NCBI GenBank assembly: GCA_017415715.1 | Contig: JAFQFD010000012.1 | Span: 20,522 to 84,521 of the forward strand | Source: Bacteroidales bacterium | GTDB lineage: Bacteria; Bacteroidota; Bacteroidia; Bacteroidales; UBA932 | Reading direction: 5' to 3' | Length of the DNA stretch: 64,000 bases | In this document: positions 41,967 to 50,568 of the stretch, one piece after another | Numbering within the stretch: position 1 is the first letter of the stretch | Layout of the letters: every line of letters starts with the position of its first letter | Notes under the pieces: model-generated | The model's input: the letters and a program-made list of their open reading frames with translations, nothing else | Database searches by the model: none | Told to the model about the DNA's origin: nothing | Program-made: the position numbers and the translations under genes

Positions 41967-42042
41967 TACATTGACAGCATAGTGGCAGAGTCCATGGCTG
42001 TCCTTCCCGATGTCCGGAGGATGACATAGTAAAACTTCTGAT

Positions 42043-42088
42043 AAGAAAGCCGGCGATATGTATGTCTCAACATATCGCCGGCTTTCTT
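42043..42088. terminator. 18-bp perfect hairpin downstream of the M16 gene
   Basis: AAGAAAGCCGGCGATATG and its perfect complement are 10 bases apart, so 18 base pairs of stem. The ends read AAGAAA...TTTCTT, which could serve as the U-rich part of a terminator on either strand, but no clean T run follows. Also compatible with a mobile-element remnant. Confidence 0.5.
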
Positions 42089-42159
42089 GTAAATGTCAGG
42101 ATACTGTTCGGCCCGTTTCTGATAGAAACGCATGTTTTCAGGCAAAGCTGCACCCTTTC

Positions 42160-42306
42160 CCGTCAAAAACAGCTCCAGTCTTGCCGTTGTCGGAAGCGTC
42201 CATCATTAAAATGGCCAGAAAGATGTCGGACGGTGTCGAAAACAGAGCAAAAAAAGCATAATTCACTACCGTCCATCACAAAAACAGCCTTTTTTCTGTC
42301 GGACGA
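42160..42306. repeat. REP-like elements: one degenerate and two full 38-nt copies
   Basis: Full copies at 42196-42233 and 42269-42306 have the same ends and length as those at 36987 and 37060, and the same 73-base start-to-start distance. A degenerate copy runs from 42160 to 42197 and keeps the CCGTC start and TGTCGG at the same 28-base offset. Copy 4 has CAAAAACA and TTTTTT in the middle in place of the usual sequence. Confidence 0.75.
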
Positions 42307-42329
42307 TCCACCAACATGCATTTCCCAAG

Positions 42330-42745
42330 CAGCGAAGCGGACGTGGCGGTACCAAGATGCGCTTCACGGATGAAATTTGCAGACATTCAGAACTACAGCG
42401 GCAGCGAAGCGGACGAGAAGGGTTACTGGTGGGCTTCGCGGATGGGAAAGGTCAGATTTAACGATTTTCCTGACAGCGAAGCGGACGGGAAGGAGACATG
42501 ATGGGCTTCGCAGACGGAAAAGGCAAGGGGTCTGGGGCTTCATGACAGCGAAGCGGACGAGAAGGGTTACAGGTAGGCTTCGCGGATAGGAAAGGTCAGA
42601 TTTCACGATTTTCATGACAGCGAAGCGGACGGGAGGGAGACATGATGGGCTTCGCAGACGGAAAAGGAAAGGGGTCTGGGGCTTCTTGGCAGCGAAGAGG
42701 ACGGGAACGGTTCCTGGTGGGCTTCGCGGAATGGCGAGGCCCGCT
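42330..42745. repeat. Six-copy 72-bp tandem repeat array
   Basis: CAGCGAAG starts at 42330, 42402, 42474, 42546, 42618 and 42690, exactly 72 bases apart with no indel. Copies 2 and 4 are alike, and copies 3 and 5 are alike, so there is a 144-bp higher-order unit. Each copy from 2 onward carries GCGAAGC (copy 6 GCGAAGA) and GCTTCGC, about 22 bases apart, which can pair. One forward frame reads SEAD...WASR in most copies, but stops occur in copies 3, 4 and 5. No open gene is seen. Confidence 0.8.
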
Positions 42746-42830
42746 ATCTGGTTGAAGATAGCGGGGCTTGTCGATATTGCACACTGGAGATTGTCAGCTG
42801 GTGGGATAGCATGCTGAAGATAGTCAGCAT
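42740..42830. other. Two hairpins beyond the SusCD operon end
   Basis: CCCGCTATC/GATAGCGGG (9 bp, loop 8) at 42740-42765 and ATGCTGA/TCAGCAT (7 bp, loop 6) at 42811-42830 lie just past the lipoprotein stop at 42877. They may protect or end the minus-strand transcript. There is no T run. Confidence 0.35.
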
Positions 42831-42876
42831 GGACAGTATGCCGGGGCGTCTGAATGCAGACACCGAAGTCAGCCGA

Positions 42877-43335
42877 CTACTCTGCTACAGGAATGTTGTC
42901 CACGCGGATAAACTGCTGCGTGAATGAAGGGTCGTCTGTCGCCACCCAGAGCATTTCCTTTTCAGTGAGGCTCTTGATTGCGTAGCGATGCGCCCATTCG
43001 CCTCCATCGTGGTCGTAGTTTCCACGGATGATGGCTCCGAGTTCCTCATCAGTATAGAGGAAGTATGAGCCGGTGAGGACGTGAGGGACGTCGATGAAGC
43101 TGTCCATGTTCTGATACATGGTGAATGTCTTGTCATTGCGGACAATGTCAAGGTATACATATGTACCCTCAGCGAGTTCTTCACCGTTCCACTCCTTCAG
43201 TTGCCACTGTCCTGAAATGGTGTGGGCATTTACTTCGAGCTGAACCGGCTGCGGCTCTGAAAGGTCTTTCTTGTCACATGAAATCACTGCAGCAGAAAGT
43301 GCAATGACTGCGATCAGACTGATTATTCTTTTCAT
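42877..43335 (-). CDS. Lipocalin-like lipoprotein
   Basis: A 152-residue lipoprotein (lipobox AAVISCDKK near residue 20). The body has the strand pattern and the early motif ISGQWQLKEWNGEEL that starts many lipocalin-like domains of Bacteroidota. The rest (YVYLDIVRNDKTFTMYQ, LTGSYFLYTDEELGAI, EMLWVATDDPSFTQQFIRV) fits an eight-strand barrel. Ligand unknown. It is the last gene of the run that begins with SusC, and the intergenic space to the DUF1573 gene is 21 bases. Confidence 0.65.
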   Translation of the reverse strand: MKRIISLIAVIALSAAVISCDKKDLSEPQPVQLEVNAHTISGQWQLKEWNGEELAEGTYVYLDIVRNDKTFTMYQNMDSFIDVPHVLTGSYFLYTDEELGAIIRGNYDHDGGEWAHRYAIKSLTEKEMLWVATDDPSFTQQFIRVDNIPVAE

Positions 43336-43356
43336 ATTGTTGTTTTAACTTTGTTA

Positions 43357-44217
43357 TTATTTAGATTCCTCGACTTCGCTCGGAATGACAGGTAGGGAGC
43401 TCGGAATGACATCCGGGGAGTTCGGAATGACATCCGGAGAGCTCGGAATGACAACGGTTATGGTTGACTTGGATGGCGGAAGGCCGAGGCTTTTGAGGAT
43501 GATTTTCATCGTTTCTCTGATTCCGGGCTTTGAAGGATCGAAGGCGATTCTGATCCGACCTTCTGCCCCCGGCTGCAATGTCACCGGGACCGTGGAGAAT
43601 TCAAGGCACTCTGGCAGGAATGCTGTCTCACATTGAAGTTCGACAGGTCTGTCTCCGACATTTATGAAACGTATTGTCTCGACTGCCTTGCCGACTCCAG
43701 AGAAAGACACTTCCGAACGCCTCAGGCGGACCGGGCCCATCTGGACGGGCCACTCCGCCGAAAGGTCGGCGCCGCTTGACACATCAACGGAAAGTCTCAG
43801 GACGGCTGCTGGAGCATTCCCCTTCTGCGTGTATACGAACACCTTTCTCTCAAAGCGTCCGGGATGTCCCTTTGGATTATATTTCACCCTGATTTCCGCC
43901 TTCTGTCCCGGTTCTACATCCTTTATAGAGCAGGTTGCCGAAGCGCATGAACAGGTTGAAACAAGTCTTTCTATATGCAGAGTCGAGTAGCCTGCATTGG
44001 TGAAAGCATACACGAAGATCTGCGGAGCATCATCTTCATTCATAGGATCAGCGACTATGTGCCTGACATCAAACCGCAGAGATGCAGAATCGGCGCTCAG
44101 GCGCGGGCTGGAAACTTCTTCCAGCCTGTCCTGAGGGACGATTCTTATCTGCGCAGATGCTGTCGCGGCCGCAATGACCGCAACACACATTGCCAATATT
44201 AATCCATATACTCTCAT
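43357..44217 (-). CDS. DUF1573 protein with repeat-derived C-terminus
   Basis: A 286-residue exported protein with a signal peptide (MRVYGLILAMCVAVIAAATASAQ). Two Ig-like units follow. The first has FTNAGYSTLHIERLVSTCSCASATC and PGQKAEIRVKYNPKGHPGRF, the DUF1573 signature with its CSC. The second (VRLRRSEVSFSGVG...FINVGDRPVEL) is similar. The last 30 residues are VIPSSPD repeats and end in VIPSEVEESK. They come from a 21-bp tandem repeat on a dispersed element and are unlikely to fold. No function is established for DUF1573. Confidence 0.8.
   Translation of the reverse strand: MRVYGLILAMCVAVIAAATASAQIRIVPQDRLEEVSSPRLSADSASLRFDVRHIVADPMNEDDAPQIFVYAFTNAGYSTLHIERLVSTCSCASATCSIKDVEPGQKAEIRVKYNPKGHPGRFERKVFVYTQKGNAPAAVLRLSVDVSSGADLSAEWPVQMGPVRLRRSEVSFSGVGKAVETIRFINVGDRPVELQCETAFLPECLEFSTVPVTLQPGAEGRIRIAFDPSKPGIRETMKIILKSLGLPPSKSTITVVIPSSPDVIPNSPDVIPSSLPVIPSEVEESK
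43364..43452. repeat. 21-bp tandem repeat from a dispersed element
   Basis: TCGGAATGAC occurs at 43380, 43401, 43422 and 43443, each 21 bases apart, encoding VIPxSxx on the minus strand. The first unit is a full dispersed element (GATTCCTCGACTTCGCTCGG...). A diverged direct copy lies at 44220-44246. Confidence 0.8.
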
Positions 44218-44219
44218 CA

Positions 44220-44246
44220 GATTTCTCGACTACGCTCTAAATGACA
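44220..44246. repeat. Diverged copy of the dispersed element before the DUF1573 gene
   Basis: It matches about 21 of 25 bases of the element at 43364, in the same orientation, and fills the 30-base gap between the S8 peptidase stop and the DUF1573 start. The DUF1573 gene is thus bracketed by direct repeats. Confidence 0.65.
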
Positions 44247-44247
44247 A

Positions 44248-46266
44248 CTAAAGCCATCCGTTGCCGTTCGCTGTCTCACGGACAGTGATTACGAATCTGT
44301 CGGTCCTCGAACCGGTCACTGTAGCTTCGGTCTGACCGGTCTTGAGACCCTTCACTATGATCTTACCGCCCTCGACTGACGCTGTAGCGACACTCTGATC
44401 AGCCACAGTTACTGAGAATGAGGTTCCGTCCATGTACATAGACGGATCGGCTGTCACCTGTCCGCCTGCTGCCACATAAAGGTTAGGGAAAGTCATTTCA
44501 ACTCCTGATCCTTCAATAGCCTTGAGAAGAGCATATGCGTTCACCTGACCATGTCCCATTCCGCCTTTGAAGGCTGCCATGTCAAACGACATCATAGGTG
44601 AAGAACCCTCAAGGTCTGCTACATATTTCTTATACTGCTTTATGCCGGTCATGTACCTGTCTATAGGGGTTGCCGTCTCATACAGCAAGGCCTTGAATTC
44701 CTCAGCAGTGAAGTGGCGTCTGAGCTTTGCGGCATAAGAAAGTCCTAGAGCCGCGACTCCTGACACATGTGGACAAGCCATGGACGTTCCTTCCATATAT
44801 CCATATCCGCTTTCACTCACATTGAGAGGAAGCGTAGAGAGAATGCATCCGATCTCTCCAACCCAGTGGTCATCGTCTGCATACTCCCAGTAATAATCCT
44901 GGTCTCCGCCCGGAGCCGAAATCGTTGTTCCCGGTCCATAATTGCTGTATACCGCAGGGGTGAAGTCACCTGCCGTCGCAGCAACCGCCACGAAATCAGG
45001 ATAAGCTCCAGGATAGCTGGCTGCAGGAGCAGCCTCGTTTCCACCGGCGAATATGGCCAGACCGCCGTCAATCACACCATCTGGAGAACCAGCATGGTGA
45101 ATGAAGTAATCAAGGGCCTTTCTTTCAAGCACATTGTATGACTCCCACTCCTCATCTGTAGAATACTGCGGGGTCCAGTCATATGGATTGGCGGCACCTG
45201 AAATATAGCCCCAGCTGCACTGGAGGATCACTGCTCCGTTGTCGGCTGCATACTTGATGGCACGAACCTCTTCGAGAACGGTACCGGCATACATTCCTGA
45301 GAATATCTGGCAGGACATGATCTTCACTCCTGGTGCCGAACCGTCACCTCCTGCTATCGAACTGATTCCTATTCCATTATTATTTGTCGCCGCAATAACT
45401 CCAGCAACATGGCTTCCATGTCCGGAATCATACTTGGAGTCTGTAGAGATGACACCCGTCTTCTGCACAAAGTTATAACCGTGATAGTCTCCGGCATATC
45501 CATTACCGTCATTATCCTCGGTCGAGCGCCATATTTCATCCTCATTCACCCACATGCTGGCCTTGAGGTCCGGATGGGTCACATCCACACCTTCGTCAAG
45601 AACTGCAACGATTATAGAAGGATCGCCATAGCATCCGAGCTCAGTCCAAGCCTTTTCAACCTGAACATCAGCATCCTTGACAAACTTGGTCGGACGGAGG
45701 TCTCCGTTATTGACAAGATGCCACTGATCGGCAAGCAGCGGATCATTGAATGCAGAAGACGAGGTCTTCGCCGTCAGCTGACGCAGCTTCTCTGCAGTCA
45801 ACGGCACAGCCTTGCTTTCGCTGGCCCTCTTCAGTGTACGGTTGAACTCCACCTTGCTCACCTCGCCGAGTCTCGAAAGATTCTCAGCCACCTGCGCGAC
45901 CGGACAATCCTCATTGAAACGGACTACATACCACAGATGAAGTCCCTCTTCGCGAGCCTTTGACTCGCTTCGCGGATCTGCCGGAAATACTCTCTCTATA
46001 GAATATCCGTCTACAAGGTCAAGCACCTCGTCCACGCTGAGAATTCCGGAACGGGTCATTGGAGCGGCAGGACCGCTCTTTGTCAGACCTGCCTTGTCCA
46101 GGATTTCTGCGACATGTGGATCGAAGCGAACGAGAAGCTGACCGGGTACAGCATCAATTGCAGCATCCGGACGATGCTTTACTTCTTCCTGCGGAGCCTC
46201 GACGGCGCAGGAAGCGACTCCGGCCACAATTGCGGAAAGTATCAATATCTTATTTATGAATTTCAT
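44248..46266 (-). CDS. Subtilisin-like S8 peptidase lipoprotein
   Basis: A 672-residue surface or periplasmic lipoprotein (lipobox VASCAVE near residue 19). An N-terminal inhibitor-like prodomain (PGQLLVRFDPHV ... YVVRFNEDCPVAQVAENLSRLGEVSKVEFNR) precedes the catalytic domain. The triad is Asp in VAVLDEGVDVTHPDL (about 224), His in GHGSHVAGV (about 282) and Ser in GTSMACPHVSG (about 494). An Ig-like domain closes the protein (VADQSVATASVEGGKIIVKG). The start (ATGATG) overlaps the stop of the upstream BACON gene by one base if the second ATG is used. In a SusCD operon this protease would supply peptides to the transporter. Confidence 0.93.
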   Translation of the reverse strand: MKFINKILILSAIVAGVASCAVEAPQEEVKHRPDAAIDAVPGQLLVRFDPHVAEILDKAGLTKSGPAAPMTRSGILSVDEVLDLVDGYSIERVFPADPRSESKAREEGLHLWYVVRFNEDCPVAQVAENLSRLGEVSKVEFNRTLKRASESKAVPLTAEKLRQLTAKTSSSAFNDPLLADQWHLVNNGDLRPTKFVKDADVQVEKAWTELGCYGDPSIIVAVLDEGVDVTHPDLKASMWVNEDEIWRSTEDNDGNGYAGDYHGYNFVQKTGVISTDSKYDSGHGSHVAGVIAATNNNGIGISSIAGGDGSAPGVKIMSCQIFSGMYAGTVLEEVRAIKYAADNGAVILQCSWGYISGAANPYDWTPQYSTDEEWESYNVLERKALDYFIHHAGSPDGVIDGGLAIFAGGNEAAPAASYPGAYPDFVAVAATAGDFTPAVYSNYGPGTTISAPGGDQDYYWEYADDDHWVGEIGCILSTLPLNVSESGYGYMEGTSMACPHVSGVAALGLSYAAKLRRHFTAEEFKALLYETATPIDRYMTGIKQYKKYVADLEGSSPMMSFDMAAFKGGMGHGQVNAYALLKAIEGSGVEMTFPNLYVAAGGQVTADPSMYMDGTSFSVTVADQSVATASVEGGKIIVKGLKTGQTEATVTGSRTDRFVITVRETANGNGWL

Positions 46267-47921
46267 CATTCAACAATATTACTCGGATTATACTTCTTGT
46301 TAGGATACAGTCTATAATAGTCGTCAAGACTGGTCGGTTCGTTGCTGAAGCCTGCATTCCTTCCGTCCTTGGTCTTGCCTTCCTGCGAGAAGACGAGCGA
46401 GAACGGCGCCCAGAGGTCGAGCTTAGGATGCTTGAGAAGCCATTCCGGAATCCTTCCCGTAAAGCGATTGTAGTTGATCGCAAAGAAACGCGTGTCAGGA
46501 AGAACCTTAGGAAGGTTCTGGAGTTCTGTCGGAAGCGCTGTCAGACCTGTTGCCAAAGAATCCTTCAGTTCCTCGAAAGTCCAAACCGGAAGTCCTTCGT
46601 CTGTCATATCCGGGAGTTCTCCCTGCAGATAATTCACCGAAAGACGGACAGTGTCCAGCTGGTTCCACTTGAGTATCCTCTTGAAGGACTCCATTCCGGC
46701 CTCGGTCCTCAGATCATCTGCAATCAGACCGCCGACATTCTCCCTCACATCATTGCTGAGGTCATATATTGTATGACGCTGATTCGCATTCATTACAAGA
46801 GCGTGAAGGTTCGGGAAGTTTTCCGGAGTCAATATGTCAGGAACAGACTCGAAGCAGTTGGAACTGAGGTCCAGATATTCGAGATTCTTGAGATTGACGA
46901 AATCAGGATGCAGTGATGTAAGACCATATGCTCCGATAGTAAGCCTCTTGAGACCTGTGAGCTTAGTGATATACTCGCCGGTGTCAAGGCTGCGGAGGAA
47001 GTGGTTGGCATTTGAATATATGGCAATCTCCTCTGCGGCAGTAAGGTACTGGATTTCATAAGGTATCGCCTCCTGGGTCTTGAACATGAAGAACTGAACA
47101 TATCTGACACGTCCCTTGTTCGGTCCGTCCTTCCACACAGCCACATTGTTCCAATGCTCCAGCCTCTCCGAAGTCTCCCACTCGGTGAACATTCCAAGCG
47201 CACGGCTCACTGCAAGAATGGCGAGAGAGTCTCCTGCTGGTGTTCCGACCTCTATAGGCAGGGCTGCCTTCTGTATCACTTTGAGGCCGTCATGACGAGC
47301 CATCTGCACATCTTCCTTCGGCTGGAAGACCACATCTGCTATTCTTTCCACGTCACGGGAATTGACCTTCCAGTCAAACCTCACCACTGTCTCACGCGGC
47401 CTTGATCCCCTGTCAAGTACAAGGTCTGATTTCTTGAACGAAAGCCATGACGCCGCACCTTCAGGAAGCCTGACATCAAAGTCTACATTCGACCTGACCC
47501 TGACCTCGAAATGTCTGTCGTCATAACCCGCATAGTCCTCTACGTTCTTCTCGGTCTCCTTCAGAGTCAGCTGGTAGTCGTAGCCGCTCTGGATGATCTC
47601 AAAATCCTTCTTGTCATCCGAGTCATCCAGGCTCTGGATCCTGACTGCACCTGTGCGCTGTCCGAACACAAGAGTAGTATCTATGCTTATGGTGCACTCC
47701 TGAGAGCCACGTCCGTTGGCCGGAGAAATCGTTATCCACGGTGACTCGGTCATAGCAACCCAGCTGCCAGGTGCTGTTACCTGCACAGTCCTTCTGCCAC
47801 CTTCTGCTCCGATCTGGATGCTTGTCTGATCGACACCGAGTTCCACCTGCGATGCCGGCACGCATGCCGCTGAGATCAAAGCCGCGGCAGCAGCAAATAT
47901 TATTCTTCGTATGAGTTTCAT
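46266..47921 (-). CDS. BACON-domain and LRR lipoprotein
   Basis: A 551-residue lipoprotein (lipobox ISAACVPAS near residue 20). A BACON domain (about 28-115, with WVAMTESPWITISPANGRGSQ) is followed by a second, similar unit (about 120-220, with WLSFKKSDL). Leucine-rich repeats then run from about 290 to 500, with LKRLTIGAYGLTSL, LEYLDLSSNCFESVP, and TRFFAINYNRFTGRIPEWL. Both domain types bind sugars or proteins at the cell surface. The stop overlaps the start of the protease gene, which suggests a fixed ratio of the two. The upstream LRR gene is 16 bases away. Confidence 0.88.
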   Translation of the reverse strand: MKLIRRIIFAAAAALISAACVPASQVELGVDQTSIQIGAEGGRRTVQVTAPGSWVAMTESPWITISPANGRGSQECTISIDTTLVFGQRTGAVRIQSLDDSDDKKDFEIIQSGYDYQLTLKETEKNVEDYAGYDDRHFEVRVRSNVDFDVRLPEGAASWLSFKKSDLVLDRGSRPRETVVRFDWKVNSRDVERIADVVFQPKEDVQMARHDGLKVIQKAALPIEVGTPAGDSLAILAVSRALGMFTEWETSERLEHWNNVAVWKDGPNKGRVRYVQFFMFKTQEAIPYEIQYLTAAEEIAIYSNANHFLRSLDTGEYITKLTGLKRLTIGAYGLTSLHPDFVNLKNLEYLDLSSNCFESVPDILTPENFPNLHALVMNANQRHTIYDLSNDVRENVGGLIADDLRTEAGMESFKRILKWNQLDTVRLSVNYLQGELPDMTDEGLPVWTFEELKDSLATGLTALPTELQNLPKVLPDTRFFAINYNRFTGRIPEWLLKHPKLDLWAPFSLVFSQEGKTKDGRNAGFSNEPTSLDDYYRLYPNKKYNPSNIVE

Positions 47922-47937
47922 ATGTTTTCCTCCGGCA

Positions 47938-50559
47938 TTAGTTGATCAGTATGTCACAGTTCCTGATATCCTGCGTCTTGTCATAAATCAATATGTATGC
48001 ACCTGTCTGTATGGCATAGCAGACATCTGATGCATCGAAGATAATCTCAGGATTGTCACTGATGTCAAGATAATAGCATATCGTCGAAATAGTGTCTTCT
48101 ATCTTGCCAAGGTTATTCGAACCTATATAGAATCCGCGCAGTCCCCTGTGCTGGTAAATGCCCTCCGGCCAGTCTGACAGGCACCTTTCACCATTCTCAT
48201 CGCGCTGCGACCTGATGGCGAAGACAGTCAGATACTGGCTGTCAAGCGGCTCCCAAGGGAATTCCTTGAATCTGTTGTGAGACAGCTCTACACCATAGAG
48301 GTACGGGAGATTTCCTGCATGCATATCTCTCGGCAGATCTGAAAGATCGTTGTATGAAAGATCAAGAGATGACAGGTATATGGCGTTCTCATATTCGAAC
48401 GATCCTTCCGGAATGACCTCCATGTTGCATCCTCTCAGATTGACATACATCACAATGGAATTCGACTTTGCCAGTTCAATCGGATAAGCCTTGATTCCCG
48501 GATTGTTGGCCAGAGTGAGGGTCTCCACATTGACACCCTTGAAAGCGTCACCATTCTGGAAACGGGTAATCCTGTTATAAGAGAAGTCAATCGACACAAT
48601 AGTATATATGGACTTCGCCGAGAAAATGTCAGGGAACTCAGTGAAAAGGTTATTGCGGACAGAGAATGTCTCAGTATCCTCGGTAAAGCAGAAGACTCCC
48701 TGCTCATTTACCGGGAAAGAAGACAGGCGGTTGTTGTCGAGGAACAGCTGAACCGGCTTGATCTCGTTGCCCCAGGCCTCTTCTATCGTATGAATCCTGT
48801 TGGAAGAGAAATCCAGAAGTCCCATCTTCTTCATCTTCTTGATCTCCTTAGGGATCACCTCAAGACTGTTTTCATTGAAATACAGGATCTGGATCTTTTC
48901 AGCAGAAGGTCCCTCCGCCAGAGCCTTGATACCCTTCAATGCCTCCTCGGCACTCCACTGGGAATTGTTGGCAAGGTTGAGCGACACCAGTTCCGGCATC
49001 CTGGCCAGAGCCATAGGGAACTCTGTCATCTCAGGACAGTTATAAACCTCAATGTCTGTGCATGACACCAGACCGGACATTTCCTTCGGAAGAGTGGTCA
49101 GTTCTCCGTTTGCAATGAAGAGCTGCTCAAGCTTGGCAAGCTTTCCGATTTCCGGAGGAAGACTCAGAAGACCATTGGTAAGCTTTCCGTGATTCATGTC
49201 CATAGGCTTGATCCTCATGCGACCGGTAGTCTCATCTATTATGTCAGACTCCTGCATGTACCTGTACATTGCCGTCTCCGGAATCACTATGTCATGCTCG
49301 GCCAACGCTCTGGCTACAGGCTCGGACATCTGCTCTGCCGGATGAAGAGCCCTCATATGCTCCTTATGTCTCTCGAAGCGGTTTCTGGTTCCCTTGCCCG
49401 GCTGCACCGTAGGATCATATGCAGACTGGTTGCTGTCATTGTGAGAACCGAGATACAGCTCCACCAGCTCGGTAAGCTGGCCGAGTGCCGCAGGCATATG
49501 GCCATGGAAACCGAAGCCGCTGAGATTTATCATGGCAACTCGTCCGTTCGAGTGGAGAGAGACACCAGGCTGGTCACCCCAGAGGTCAGGATCCTTGTTG
49601 AAGTCCCAGTTGATTCCGACAGGATAGTCCTCTCCATTATAATACCACTCATCACCGTTCAGAGCCTTCCATATCTCATAAAGGGCATAATAGTCCTTTA
49701 TGTACTCGTCTGTATGATAGAGCCTTACGGGAACATCCACCTCAGTAGTCCTGTTGTCCTCTATGACAAAACCGGCCACATTCCTGTTGCTCGTCTCAAG
49801 GAGACTGCGTCCTGAGTCATAAGCCTCATATGACTCGACTACATACTCGCCGGCAACCAGAGACAGCAGCGTATCACACTGGAGGCTCGATGTACGGTAG
49901 CCGTCCTCAACATCATCCGTCTCGTCAAAATGCAGTGAGAACTTTGCCGGAAGCTTTTCAAACTTTGTCTTGACTCCCTCCTTGGATCTCACTGACAACG
50001 TGATGAACTTGATTTCATCAAAAGTGTAAGGACGGGCAGGAGCCTTTGTAACCTGTTCAAAGTCAGACATATCCTTGACAATGGTAAATCTGACCTTACC
50101 CCTTTCAACCACATTGGCCAGAAGATCATGGACACAAAGACCGCCGGGAATCACCTCAAAAGACATCTGAGATGAAGCCGGAGTGCCCTCATAAATCACT
50201 TCGTCCAGCTTGTTGAAGAGGGAGAAGTTCAGGACATCATATTTTCCGGCCAGAAGCTTGAGCTTGTCACTTCTCAGGCCGAACTCGGCCGCATTGTCGT
50301 CCGACGCATTGACCGGAAGTGTCTGTGATATCCTGTTGCCTTCATAATCCAGGGCCACCTTTATCTTGGTGACATCCTTCAGATAGTCCAGCTGCTCAAG
50401 CACAGCCTTGGTCTGAGTGTCATCATATGAGGCGGCCTTATACAGCTTGAACTGTACATGACCATACTGGTGATCGCGGTAATCCGGCTCCGCCTGAGTA
50501 CAGGCGGCTGCCGTCAATACCGCTGACAGCCAGATGACAATATTCTTAATATATCTCAT
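47938..50559 (-). CDS. DUF4458-type and leucine-rich-repeat lipoprotein
   Basis: An 873-residue lipoprotein (lipobox LTAAACTQAE near residue 20). The first 300 residues form strand-rich Bacteroidota-type domains (YGHVQFKLYKAASYDDTQTKAVLE..), matching what I recall as DUF4458, with a second similar unit near 160-280. From about 320 to 860 there are many LRR units, for example LEQLFIANGELTTLPKEM, IQILYFNENSLEVIPKEI and LSSLDLSYNDLSDLPRDM. They would form a long curved binding face outside the cell. The stop is 16 bases before the BACON/LRR gene. The DUF4458 name is from memory of the family and is less certain than the LRR call. Confidence 0.8.
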   Translation of the reverse strand: MRYIKNIVIWLSAVLTAAACTQAEPDYRDHQYGHVQFKLYKAASYDDTQTKAVLEQLDYLKDVTKIKVALDYEGNRISQTLPVNASDDNAAEFGLRSDKLKLLAGKYDVLNFSLFNKLDEVIYEGTPASSQMSFEVIPGGLCVHDLLANVVERGKVRFTIVKDMSDFEQVTKAPARPYTFDEIKFITLSVRSKEGVKTKFEKLPAKFSLHFDETDDVEDGYRTSSLQCDTLLSLVAGEYVVESYEAYDSGRSLLETSNRNVAGFVIEDNRTTEVDVPVRLYHTDEYIKDYYALYEIWKALNGDEWYYNGEDYPVGINWDFNKDPDLWGDQPGVSLHSNGRVAMINLSGFGFHGHMPAALGQLTELVELYLGSHNDSNQSAYDPTVQPGKGTRNRFERHKEHMRALHPAEQMSEPVARALAEHDIVIPETAMYRYMQESDIIDETTGRMRIKPMDMNHGKLTNGLLSLPPEIGKLAKLEQLFIANGELTTLPKEMSGLVSCTDIEVYNCPEMTEFPMALARMPELVSLNLANNSQWSAEEALKGIKALAEGPSAEKIQILYFNENSLEVIPKEIKKMKKMGLLDFSSNRIHTIEEAWGNEIKPVQLFLDNNRLSSFPVNEQGVFCFTEDTETFSVRNNLFTEFPDIFSAKSIYTIVSIDFSYNRITRFQNGDAFKGVNVETLTLANNPGIKAYPIELAKSNSIVMYVNLRGCNMEVIPEGSFEYENAIYLSSLDLSYNDLSDLPRDMHAGNLPYLYGVELSHNRFKEFPWEPLDSQYLTVFAIRSQRDENGERCLSDWPEGIYQHRGLRGFYIGSNNLGKIEDTISTICYYLDISDNPEIIFDASDVCYAIQTGAYILIYDKTQDIRNCDILIN

Positions 50560-50568
50560 AGTTTATTG

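Noticed and set aside
41963-42166. 67-codon minus-strand frame overlapping the 18-bp hairpin
   Set aside because: Composition is protein-like, but there is no ribosome site or homologue that I recognise, and it runs through a perfect palindrome.
42316-42501. Plus-strand 61-codon frame with SEAD...WASR units
   Set aside because: Ends by a stop in copy 3, no ribosome site, and later copies carry more stops. Treated as a repeat, with decayed coding origin noted only as an idea.
42364-42615. Minus-strand frame of 83 codons in the 72-bp array
   Set aside because: It arises from the repeat period being a multiple of three, and open frames occur on both strands. No start signal was seen.
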